64,000 nucleotides of DNA. Source: Nesterenkonia ebinurensis (lineage in GTDB: Bacteria > Actinomycetota > Actinomycetes > Actinomycetales > Micrococcaceae). Below, piece after piece: positions 25,736 through 33,384 of this stretch. Positions within the stretch are counted from its first letter, which is position 1, and each line of letters opens with the position of its first letter. The position numbers were made by a program, and so were the translations under genes. Location: the NCBI RefSeq assembly GCF_008711175.1, contig NZ_VWNF01000021.1, positions 308,399 through 372,398 on the forward strand, given 5' to 3'. The notes under the pieces are model-generated. The model did not search any database. It was not told the DNA's origin and worked only from the letters and a program-made list of their open reading frames with translations.

Positions 25736-26818
25736 CTACAGGGCAAACTCTAGGCCAAGGCCTGGAGCTTCCTCCACGCTGAGCCTTCCGCATCCGATGC
25801 GCACGGGTGAAGGGGAGGAAAGGAATCCGAGAGGGTACAGCCCGGCGTCCTCGACATCCTCGACCCACACCTGATCCTCCAGGGTCACCGCTATCTGCCC
25901 GGTGAGATCAGGCAGCAGATGTGGGGCCAGCTGCAGGTCCGCGTGCGTCACAGCCTCTGCGATACGCAGAAACGGGGTGATGCCGCCGACTCGCACGAGA
26001 TTGGGCTGGAGCACCTGGGCTGCGCCGGCAGAGATGATATCCCGGAAACGGTACAGGGTGTGGAGGTTCTCCCCTGCGGCGATGGGCACTTTGGGGCCGG
26101 CGTGCGCAACCCGGCGGGACAGCTCTGCGTATCCAGCGGTGTCCTCGGCCCGCAGCGGCTCCTCCACCCAGTCCAGTCCGAACTCTGCCAGCGTGTGGAC
26201 CGCCCGCTCCGCGGTCTGCAGGTCCCAACGCTGGTTGGCATCAACCATCAGCCTGCGCCCTGCCCCAAGTATCTCCCTGGTGAGCCGGACACGCTCAACG
26301 TCACGGCTCAGCTCCGAAGACCCGACTTTGATCTTCACTGCAGTGTGCCCGCCCTCGACCCAGCGACGGACCTGCTCGGCGAGCTGCTGTTCGCTGTAGT
26401 GCAGGTTGACCCCGGACCCGTAGGTCTGGAGCGTGCTGTGTCGGCGCCCTAGCAGCTCGGAAACCGCTTTCCCAGATCGACGTGCGGCGAGGTCCCAGAG
26501 AGCAAGATCAGCCCCTGCAATCGCGATGGTGGTGATGCCGCCGCCGCCTGCCTCGTGCAGGTGCTTCCAGAGCGGGTCCCAGATCTCACCGGGCTCGGCC
26601 GGCCGGCCGATAAGGAAGCCTCTGATGTCATGGTCCAGCAGAGCCTGCACAGCCTGCGGCCCGATGGTGGGCGTCCAGGAGAAACCGGTTCCGGCATGAT
26701 CGTCATCGTCGGTGATCTCCACAACCACCACATGCATCTGAGGCGCATCGGGCACCCAGGGCCGGGCCATCGGCCGGGTCAGCAGCCGGGTGCGGACTTC
26801 CGCGATGGTGTTGGTCAT
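25736..26818 (-). CDS. Enolase-superfamily enzyme (mandelate racemase/muconate lactonizing family), candidate aldarolactone cycloisomerase or aldarate dehydratase
   Basis: This 360-residue protein has the N-terminal capping domain and a barrel with the superfamily's catalytic set: KIKVG (Lys after strand 2), VDANQRWD (metal Asp), EEPLRAED (metal Glu), AAGENL (metal Glu) and APHLLPDL (His after strand 7). In Agrobacterium an enzyme of this superfamily (Gci) opens galactarolactone to the 3-deoxy-2-keto acid used by the next enzyme. Here the gene overlaps kdgD by 4 bp and is downstream of a candidate uronate dehydrogenase, which makes that role attractive. The specific activity is inferred; sugar acid dehydratases share the same residues. 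A palindrome like the LacI operators lies inside the gene at 26459-26472. Confidence 0.82.
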   Translation of the reverse strand: MTNTIAEVRTRLLTRPMARPWVPDAPQMHVVVVEITDDDDHAGTGFSWTPTIGPQAVQALLDHDIRGFLIGRPAEPGEIWDPLWKHLHEAGGGGITTIAIAGADLALWDLAARRSGKAVSELLGRRHSTLQTYGSGVNLHYSEQQLAEQVRRWVEGGHTAVKIKVGSSELSRDVERVRLTREILGAGRRLMVDANQRWDLQTAERAVHTLAEFGLDWVEEPLRAEDTAGYAELSRRVAHAGPKVPIAAGENLHTLYRFRDIISAGAAQVLQPNLVRVGGITPFLRIAEAVTHADLQLAPHLLPDLTGQIAVTLEDQVWVEDVEDAGLYPLGFLSSPSPVRIGCGRLSVEEAPGLGLEFAL

Positions 26819-27738
26819 GCCAGTTCCGCGGCGACAGCCAGACCATGGTCCAGCAGCTGCTCGAGCCGCTGGAGGTGCTCAGGGCTCGGGTCCACCAGCG
26901 GGGGTCGGACGCTGCCGACAGTCTGGCCGCGCAGCCGGTTGGCAGCTTTGATAAGGCTGACGGCATAGCCGGGTGTGGTGTCACGCAGCCGCACCAGCGG
27001 GAGATAGAACTCCTCCAGCAGGCGGTTAATTACCTCAGGGCGGCCGTCCTGGTAGGCGCGGTAAAACGCCAGGGCGATCTCCGGCTGGGCGGCGAATACG
27101 GCTGAGGAGTACAGCGGCACTCCGATCGCTGCATAGGCGGCCTGTGAGGCCTCCGCGGTGAGCAGCCCGTTGAAGAACAGGGCGTCGGCGCGAACAGACA
27201 GCGCCCTGAGCACGATCTCCTGGGCCAGGGCGACGTCGCCCACCCCGTCTTTGAGCCCCACCACGTTGGGCAGCTCGGTCATCAACCGGACCACTGTCTC
27301 CGCGGTGAACCGGGCATTTGCTCGGTGATAGACGATCACCGGCAGCTCAGTGGCGCTGACAACCGTCTTGACGTACTGGAAGAGACCTTCCTGGGTCCCC
27401 CCAACCAAGTAAGGGGGCAGCAGCAGGAAGCCATCTGCACCGGTGGCAGTCAGATCACGGACCGATTCGAGCACCTGGCCGAGGGAGCCGCCCACCCCGG
27501 CCACCACTGGCACAGCCCCGGAGGTGACTTCGGCGGCCACGGTGACGACCTCACGGGACTCGGCTGGGGAGAGCGCGTGAAACTCTCCTGTGCCGCAGGC
27601 GGGGAAGATCCCCCCGGGACCTGCCTCGAGCCGCCGGCTGATGTGCTCAGTCAGCGCTTCACGGTCGACCGTACCGTCCTGCCCGAACGGGGTGATCGGG
27701 AAGAAGAGGGGGGCGTCAGCAAAATTGAGGGTCGTCAT
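26815..27738 (-). CDS. kdgD: 5-dehydro-4-deoxyglucarate dehydratase (copy 1)
   Basis: This 307-residue DapA-fold aldolase-type enzyme decarboxylates and dehydrates 3-deoxy-2-keto-hexarate to 2,5-dioxopentanoate (2-oxoglutarate semialdehyde). It shows FFPITPF near the N-terminus, the GTGEF carboxylate-binding turn, PVIVYHRANA (catalytic Tyr) and VVGLKDGVGD (Schiff-base Lys). The start at 27738 has GGACAGGAG upstream and overlaps the previous gene's stop (ATGA). A second copy lies at 35033-35959 in the LysR-linked operon. The next enzyme in the pathway, the semialdehyde dehydrogenase, is encoded only in that other operon. Confidence 0.93.
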   Translation of the reverse strand: MTTLNFADAPLFFPITPFGQDGTVDREALTEHISRRLEAGPGGIFPACGTGEFHALSPAESREVVTVAAEVTSGAVPVVAGVGGSLGQVLESVRDLTATGADGFLLLPPYLVGGTQEGLFQYVKTVVSATELPVIVYHRANARFTAETVVRLMTELPNVVGLKDGVGDVALAQEIVLRALSVRADALFFNGLLTAEASQAAYAAIGVPLYSSAVFAAQPEIALAFYRAYQDGRPEVINRLLEEFYLPLVRLRDTTPGYAVSLIKAANRLRGQTVGSVRPPLVDPSPEHLQRLEQLLDHGLAVAAELA

Positions 27739-28664
27739 GGGGTGCTCCTGTCCGCGGCGGCCACAGGCGCTGCGGCGCCCAGTCGTTCTAAGGTCTCTGC
27801 GGGAAGTTGGTTGCGCCAGCTGCGAGTGGGGGCCCATCCGAGGTCGCGACGGGCGGCCTCGATGCTGAAGAGAGAGCTGTCTGCGCTGAGCTGGTCACTC
27901 AGGTCGGCGATCTCAGGCAGGTACTTCGGGAGCAGCTGGGCTGGCGGGGTGATGGAGAGGGCATCGACGGCTGCGGCGAAATAGCACGCTCCGGACGGCG
28001 CGGCCTCTGCCTCGAGCCAGGCAAGCACGAAGTCTGCGGCGTCGCGGGCGTCCAGGTAGTTGAACAGGGAGACGGCGGCCAGCTCAGGCTTGACCAGGCG
28101 CTCCTCGACAGTGTGCCCCTGCTGGGTGGGTGCGCCGCGCCACTCCTCGGGGGCGATCACGTAACAGGGACGGAAGGCGGCCAGCCGGACCTGGGGATGG
28201 GCCAGGGCGAAGGTGGAGACCATCTTCTCCAGGGTGACTTTGGACAGGGCGTAGGCGTGGAAGGGCTGCGGCTCGATGCGCTCATCCAGTGGAAGTCTGC
28301 CAGGGTGCCATCCGGGCCGGCCATAGCCGAGGACTGTGGGGCTGGAGGCCACCAGTATGCGTGGGGTGCCGGCGGAGACTGCCGCCTCCAGCACGCTGAA
28401 TCCCATGCCGGTGTTGACGTCGAAGATAGTACGCTCCGGCGCGGTGAAAGGAACCGCGATAGCAGCCAGATGGATGACGGCCTCCGGCTGCAGCTCCTCG
28501 AATATCTCGGCTGTCCGCGACGGGTCGGTGAGGTCAGCGGTGATGTCACCGGGTCGCTGGGACTCGGTGCGGTCGATCGAGGTCACATGGTGCCCAGCCT
28601 CGCGGAGCCCAGCCACAACGCTGCGGCCCAGGCGTCCCGATCCTCCGGTGACTGCGATGTGCAT
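27735..28664 (-). CDS. NAD-dependent epimerase/dehydratase-family protein, candidate uronate dehydrogenase
   Basis: This 309-residue extended SDR has the NAD-binding TGGSGRLGRSVVAGL at the start, DITADLTD, VIHLAAIAVPF, a Ser-containing LVASSPTVLGYGRP and the catalytic YALSK. The start at 28664 is chosen for GGAAAGG upstream of ATG; the longer frame crosses the operator. As first gene of the operon with an enolase-superfamily enzyme and kdgD, it would fit a dehydrogenase oxidising glucuronate or galacturonate to the aldarolactone. It is somewhat longer than characterised Udh proteins (about 265) and could instead oxidise another sugar. Its promoter (TTGAAT-18 bp-TAGAGT, 28755-28726) abuts the operator 28710-28725. 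Confidence 0.72.
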   Translation of the reverse strand: MHIAVTGGSGRLGRSVVAGLREAGHHVTSIDRTESQRPGDITADLTDPSRTAEIFEELQPEAVIHLAAIAVPFTAPERTIFDVNTGMGFSVLEAAVSAGTPRILVASSPTVLGYGRPGWHPGRLPLDERIEPQPFHAYALSKVTLEKMVSTFALAHPQVRLAAFRPCYVIAPEEWRGAPTQQGHTVEERLVKPELAAVSLFNYLDARDAADFVLAWLEAEAAPSGACYFAAAVDALSITPPAQLLPKYLPEIADLSDQLSADSSLFSIEAARRDLGWAPTRSWRNQLPAETLERLGAAAPVAAADRSTP

Positions 28665-28709
28665 GCTCGCCTTTCCGTCGAATGAGCGGTGATGCGCTGA
28701 CCCTGTTCT

Positions 28710-28725
28710 CAGAAAGCGCTTTCTC
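28710..28725. promoter_or_regulatory. LacI-type operator and promoter of the uronate operon
   Basis: CAGAAAGCGCTTTCTC contains a perfect 14-bp palindrome (28711-28724). It lies immediately downstream of a minus-strand -10 (TAGAGT, 28731-28726) with -35 TTGAAT (28755-28750) and an 18-bp spacer. It is the most symmetric member of the operator family in this window. Confidence 0.82.
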
Positions 28726-28787
28726 ACTCTAGCCTGTGATGCGCGACTCATTCAACTGAGGAAGATCGGGTCCCATCACAGTGATGC

Positions 28788-28803
28788 GAGAAAACGCTTT
28801 CTA
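28788..28803. promoter_or_regulatory. LacI-type operator upstream of the M24-like gene
   Basis: GAGAAAACGCTTTCTA matches the operator consensus at 13 of 16 positions and overlaps a possible plus-strand -10 (TAGAAT, 28802-28807). The GTG start codon is only 5 bp beyond that -10, so transcript and coding region would start together (leaderless mRNA). Confidence 0.7.
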
Positions 28804-28812
28804 GAATACCCT

Positions 28813-29886
28813 GTGACAGTGACCATAGCTCCCGCCTCCCCTGCTGCTACCCAGGAACGCTCACAGAAACGTCAGCGCATCTGCTCGCTGCTGGAACCTG
28901 AGGAAACTGCGGTCTGGCTGACGAGTCCCACCGCCGTTTCGTGGTACCTGGGCGGAGCCCGAATCCACACTTCATTGATCGGCCCGCCTATTGCCGGAGT
29001 CCTGGTAGGACCAGAGGTGGAGCAGGTGGTAACTTTCCGCAATGAGGCTGACCGCCTGATCGCCGAGGAGCTCCCCTCGGACATCGAGGTGCAGGCGGTG
29101 AACTGGCACGCACCTCTGGACATCGGTGTCCGCAGCGAGGGTGTGAGATATGAGCAGGAGCTCACTGACCAGCTTCGTGCCGCCCGCGCCGCCCTGCTCC
29201 CCGTGGAGAAGACGCGCTTCGAGAGGCTGTGCTCCGAAGTCGCTCAGCTGCTCACCCAGCAGCTCTCGATCCTGCAGCCGGAGACCGCTGAGCGGCAGCT
29301 CACCGCCGAGATCTCCCGAGGCATTGTCGAGCTCGGCGGCGACCCTGTAGTGGTGATGGTGGCAGGCCAGTCGCGACTGGCGCACCGTCACCCCTTGAGC
29401 ACCAATTCCCCTGTGGGGAGCCGGGCCATGGTGGTGGTCTGCGCCCGCCGACACGGCCTTATCGCCAATCTGACTCGCTGGGTGCAGACCCAGAAACCAT
29501 CAGCAGAGATCCTGGACGCCGAACGGCGACTCTACGAGGTGGAGTCCGTCTTCCTCAGCTCCACCAGGAAAGGGCACAGCCTCGGCCAGGTGCTGGAGGA
29601 CGGCAGTCGGGCATACGCTGCCCACGGCTTCGCGGAGCAGGAATGGCAGAACCATCATCAGGGCGGTGCAGCCGGCTATGCGGGACGTGACCCCCGCGCC
29701 CAGCCTGGCACCACTGATCTTGTAAAGGACCAACAGGCATTCGCGTGGAACCCCTCTGCCCCAGGGGTCAAGGTCGAAGACACAGTGATCCTGGAACACC
29801 ACAGGATCCGACCGCTCACCGTGGATCCCGAATGGCCCACTATCCGCGTCAACGGTCTGGAGCGACCTGCGACACTGCAACTGTGA
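28813..29886 (+). CDS. M24 (pita-bread) peptidase-like protein with degenerate metal site
   Basis: This 357-residue protein resembles Xaa-Pro peptidase/creatinase-type proteins. The N-terminal domain has AVWLTSPTAVSWYLGGARIH, and the C-terminal half has the pita-bread layout with LAHRHPLSTNSPVG, VLEDGSRAYAAHGF and WQNHHQGGAAGYAGRDPR. In true M24 enzymes two Asp ligands occur in the stretch after the HRHP region; here the corresponding segment reads VVVCARRHGLIANLTRW, lacking both. It may therefore not be a peptidase. The GTG start at 28813 lies right after an operator (28788-28803) with no ribosome site. Its control together with the sugar-acid operon suggests an unrecognised role in the locus. 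Confidence 0.75.
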   Translation: MTVTIAPASPAATQERSQKRQRICSLLEPEETAVWLTSPTAVSWYLGGARIHTSLIGPPIAGVLVGPEVEQVVTFRNEADRLIAEELPSDIEVQAVNWHAPLDIGVRSEGVRYEQELTDQLRAARAALLPVEKTRFERLCSEVAQLLTQQLSILQPETAERQLTAEISRGIVELGGDPVVVMVAGQSRLAHRHPLSTNSPVGSRAMVVVCARRHGLIANLTRWVQTQKPSAEILDAERRLYEVESVFLSSTRKGHSLGQVLEDGSRAYAAHGFAEQEWQNHHQGGAAGYAGRDPRAQPGTTDLVKDQQAFAWNPSAPGVKVEDTVILEHHRIRPLTVDPEWPTIRVNGLERPATLQL

Positions 29887-30039
29887 GGAAGATTCCCTGA
29901 ACCCTCAGCTGAGTTGATACTCACCGTCGATCCGTCCCCAACGTCTTGAAAGGTATCGGGCAAGCCCCGCATATGCATGGAGAACATGTTGATTCAGGAC
30001 TCACCGCCTACAAGGATTGGAAGGGACAGAAAGGACAGC

Positions 30040-30996
30040 ATGCCGAGAGTCGTGGTTACCGATTACAAGTTCTCTTCCCTTCACCCGGAGCGGACCGCCG
30101 CTGCCTCTGTGAAAGCTGATTTCTCCGCTCATCAGGTCACTGCGGAGAGTGAAGCTATTGAGGTCACACGCGGCGCAGATGTAATTCTAGTCAGCCAAGC
30201 CCCCATCACATCGACTGTGCTTGAGGGACTCAATGGTGGAGCTACAGTGATTCGTTATGGGATCGGCGTGGAGACCGTAGACCTAGACGCAGCGCGAAAC
30301 CTAGGCGTGCGGGTCTGCAATATTCCTGACTACGGTGCCGAAACTGTCGCAGACCATACAGTCACCCTGGTGCTGTCCAGCCTGCGCCGCGTTTCTGAGT
30401 TTGACAACCTCATACGTTCTGAGGGGTGGATCCTTCCCGGGCAGACCGACCCGATCCGTTCTCTGGCTGAGATGACGTACGGTCTGATCGGTATCGGCCA
30501 GATTGGGCAGCTGGTGGCAGAACGAATCAGACCATTCGGACCGAGAATCCTCGCTCATGACCCTTTCGCGGATCCCAAAACCGCCGCGGAAATCGGCACT
30601 GACCTCGTGGAGTTTCCTGAGCTGCTTTCCGCAGCAGATGTGATTTCCCTACACGCCCCGCTCACACCGTCTACACACCATCTGTTGGACTATGCGGCGC
30701 TCTCCTCCACCAAGCCGGGGACTATCGTGGTTAATACTGCTCGTGGTGCTCTGGTGGACACCCGGGCCGCGGCAAAACTGGCTGACTCGGGGCACCTGGG
30801 CGGACTGGCCTTCGATGTCTATGAAAAGGAGCCTCTGGAGCCGGACCACCCCCTGCGCACAGCCCGACGCACCATCCTCACTCCTCATGCGGCGTTCTAC
30901 TCAGAGCGATCTGTCAGAAACCTCCAGCGGCTCGCCGCAGAAGAAATGCTGCGGTCGCTCCGTGGAGATCCTCTCCGCTGCGAACTCACAGCCTGA
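30040..30996 (+). CDS. D-isomer specific 2-hydroxyacid dehydrogenase
   Basis: This 318-residue NAD-dependent dehydrogenase belongs to the phosphoglycerate dehydrogenase/C-terminal-binding-protein group. It has a Rossmann motif GLIGIGQIGQLVAERIRPFG, ISLHAPLTPSTHHLL, NTARGALVDTRAAAKL (with the catalytic-Arg strand), YEKEPLEPDHPL (catalytic Glu region) and TPHAAFYSE (catalytic His). The start at 30040 follows AAAGGAC. It reduces a 2-keto acid or oxidises a D-2-hydroxy acid, possibly an intermediate of sugar-acid breakdown given the flanking loci. It stands alone on the plus strand, convergent with the AEC transporter gene. Confidence 0.88.
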   Translation: MPRVVVTDYKFSSLHPERTAAASVKADFSAHQVTAESEAIEVTRGADVILVSQAPITSTVLEGLNGGATVIRYGIGVETVDLDAARNLGVRVCNIPDYGAETVADHTVTLVLSSLRRVSEFDNLIRSEGWILPGQTDPIRSLAEMTYGLIGIGQIGQLVAERIRPFGPRILAHDPFADPKTAAEIGTDLVEFPELLSAADVISLHAPLTPSTHHLLDYAALSSTKPGTIVVNTARGALVDTRAAAKLADSGHLGGLAFDVYEKEPLEPDHPLRTARRTILTPHAAFYSERSVRNLQRLAAEEMLRSLRGDPLRCELTA

Positions 30997-31021
30997 TGAT
31001 CCGTACTCCACGCTAAGAAGC

Positions 31022-31969
31022 TCACAACGTCAGAAGCCAGGCTGCTAACAGTGTCACCGGCAAAGCAAGGAACGAACTGGCGAACGTCACATCCTTGGGC
31101 ACCGTAGTCGTCATTCCATAGTGCAGCCCGAATAGATAGACATTCTGCGCGGTCGGCAGAGCCGCCATCGCCACTACACCCAGCAGATCAGTCCCGCTGA
31201 GACCCACCAGAGGCCCAGCGAGCACCCAGGCCACCAGTGGCATCACCAGCGTCTTGCACACAGTGCTGACCGCACTGTCCGGGATCCGCTCCCTGACTTT
31301 GAAAGGCCGCTCCTGCTGCAGTGCGATTCCGTAGATGATCAGCATCAGCGGAATCGATGCTTCACCCACCATACGGATCGGCTCCCACACGACCTCATGC
31401 GGCTGCCATTCTGCCAGCGAGAGAGCACCACCCACCAGTACTCCCAGAGTCACGGGATTGAACATAGACCGCAGAATGGTGCCATAGCGAGACTTCGGTG
31501 GGTCCGCGCTCTCTGTGGTGCCGCGCTGTGCAATGAGCCCAAAGATCGTCAGGTAGAGCGGAGCCAGCACCAGCAGTTGTCCCAGCAGCACAGAGACCAC
31601 AGGAGCCGTACTTCCCACCACATATAAGGCGATGGGGACTCCGATATTTCCGGCATTCACATAAGAAGAGGCCATTGCCCCAACCGCGATATCCCCTACC
31701 GAGCGACGGGCAAGGAGACCGAAGATGATAAAGCACAGTCCAGTAATGACCGCAGTCCCCAAGGCCAAGGGAGCATAGAGAGCGGCGATCAACCGTACAT
31801 CGGTCTGTGAGACCAGCACCACCATGAGACAGGGATTGGTGATGTAGTAGACCAGAGGTGTGGCGCCCCGCTGGATACGCGTAGCGACATCCTTCGAAAG
31901 TGCGGAGGTAACTGTGCCGACGACGACCAGCACAGCCACCACACTGAATCCAAGAAGTACGCCGTCCAC
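31022..31969 (-). CDS. AEC-family (auxin efflux carrier-like) transporter
   Basis: This 315-residue membrane protein has about ten hydrophobic segments arranged as two repeats of five. Typical elements are YVNAGNIGVPIALYVVG in the first half and TAQNVYLFGLHYGM in the second, matching the Asn/Pro-containing crossover helices of this family. Bacterial members transport malate, malonate and other dicarboxylates. It is the last gene of the kdgD-aldehyde dehydrogenase-gudD operon (87 bp after gudD), so transport of an aldarate or of a dicarboxylate product is likely. Direction of transport is unknown. Confidence 0.85.
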   Translation of the reverse strand: MDGVLLGFSVVAVLVVVGTVTSALSKDVATRIQRGATPLVYYITNPCLMVVLVSQTDVRLIAALYAPLALGTAVITGLCFIIFGLLARRSVGDIAVGAMASSYVNAGNIGVPIALYVVGSTAPVVSVLLGQLLVLAPLYLTIFGLIAQRGTTESADPPKSRYGTILRSMFNPVTLGVLVGGALSLAEWQPHEVVWEPIRMVGEASIPLMLIIYGIALQQERPFKVRERIPDSAVSTVCKTLVMPLVAWVLAGPLVGLSGTDLLGVVAMAALPTAQNVYLFGLHYGMTTTVPKDVTFASSFLALPVTLLAAWLLTL

Positions 31970-32055
31970 TCAGCTCCTTGTCACACGGCCGCCCAATCCC
32001 CCTTTATGAATCTACCGCAGGGACTTACAACGCCATTCTCCGAGACAAGAAACGC

Positions 32056-33384
32056 TCATCGCACCATGCAGGGACGCTTAGGGTCGAACTCCCATCCCGG
32101 AATCAGATACTGCATAGCTCTCGAGTCGTCGCGTGCTCCCAGACCATGCTGGACATAGAGTTCGTGCGCCTCCTCCAGCCTGTCTCTGTTCAGCGTAACG
32201 CCCAAACCTGGCGCCTTGGGAACCTCAATTGCCCCCTCACGGATCTGGAGGGGAACTTCGGTAAGTCCCTGACCGTCCTGCCAGATCCAGTGAGTGTCCA
32301 GCGCGGTGATCTCGCCGGGTGCAGCGGCTCCTACTTGGGTAAACATCGCCAAAGAGATATCGAAGTGGTTGTTCGAGTGAGAACCCCAGGTCACCCCGAA
32401 GTCATGACAGAGCTGCGCCACTCGGACAGATCCTCCCATGGTCCAGAAATGCGGGTCTGCCAGTGGAATGTCCACAGCGTTGCTTCTGATCGCAGCCGCC
32501 ATCTCCCGCCAGTCAGTGGCACACATATTGGTTGCGGTGAGCAGACCGGTAGCTCGTTTGAACTCAGACATCATCTCACGTGCAGAAAAACGTCCTTCCG
32601 CGCCGCAGGGATCTTCAGCGTAGGCCAGCACACCACGGAGCTTCCTGCCCAAACGAATGGCGTCCTCGAGCAGCCACCCGCCATTCGGGTCGAGGGTGAT
32701 ACGGGAATCCGGAAACTCCTCATACAGGGCAGTGACAACCTCTGCTTCAGTATCACCGTCGAGGACTCCGCCTTTGAGTTTAAAGTCTTTGAACCCATAG
32801 CGCTCCTGCGCCGCCTTAGCGAGCTCGATGACAGCCTGGGTGTCCATTGCCTCCTCCCGGCGGCGACGCTCCCAGATGTTTCCCTCCTTCTCTCGTAGGT
32901 AAGGAAGATCGGTAGCATCGGGATTGCCGACGAAGAACAGGTAGCCTAACATCGGGACGCTGTCGCGTTGCTGGCCCTCGCCCAGGAGCTCTGCTACCGG
33001 TACGCCAAGGTACTGGCCATGCAGATCCAGCATGGCGGATTCGATAGCTGTCACTGCATGAACTGTGGTGCGCAGATCGAAAGTCTGGTTTCCACGACCT
33101 CCTGCATCAAGTCCTGCGAAGGCATCCGAGATTTCCCGGAGTGCGGAACGGAACTCAGCAACAGGGCGCCCAGTGATGCGGCGTCCGGCCTCCTGGATTG
33201 TTGTGGTGATCTTCTCTCCCCCCGGAACCTCACCCAGACCGGTACGGCCATCATCATCAGTCACGATGACGATATTGCGGGTGAAGTATGGGCCATGAGC
33301 TCCGGACAGGTTGAGAAGCATGGAGTCATATCCTGCGACAGGTACGACTTCGACCTCAGAAACCTTGGGGCCGGTTGCGCTCAT
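32056..33384 (-). CDS. gudD: Glucarate dehydratase
   Basis: This 442-residue enolase-superfamily enzyme dehydrates D-glucarate (and often L-idarate) to 5-dehydro-4-deoxyglucarate. Specific features are [49 protein letters not shown] (catalytic Lys-x-Lys), ITLDPNGGW (metal Asp), AEDPCGAEG (metal Glu), ATNMCATDW (metal-ligand Asn/Asp region) and [15 protein letters not shown] (catalytic His). The start is fixed by GGGAGA upstream and a 1-bp overlap with the dehydrogenase stop (TAATG). The product is the substrate of kdgD encoded two genes upstream. Confidence 0.94.
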   Translation of the reverse strand: MSATGPKVSEVEVVPVAGYDSMLLNLSGAHGPYFTRNIVIVTDDDGRTGLGEVPGGEKITTTIQEAGRRITGRPVAEFRSALREISDAFAGLDAGGRGNQTFDLRTTVHAVTAIESAMLDLHGQYLGVPVAELLGEGQQRDSVPMLGYLFFVGNPDATDLPYLREKEGNIWERRRREEAMDTQAVIELAKAAQERYGFKDFKLKGGVLDGDTEAEVVTALYEEFPDSRITLDPNGGWLLEDAIRLGRKLRGVLAYAEDPCGAEGRFSAREMMSEFKRATGLLTATNMCATDWREMAAAIRSNAVDIPLADPHFWTMGGSVRVAQLCHDFGVTWGSHSNNHFDISLAMFTQVGAAAPGEITALDTHWIWQDGQGLTEVPLQIREGAIEVPKAPGLGVTLNRDRLEEAHELYVQHGLGARDDSRAMQYLIPGWEFDPKRPCMVR

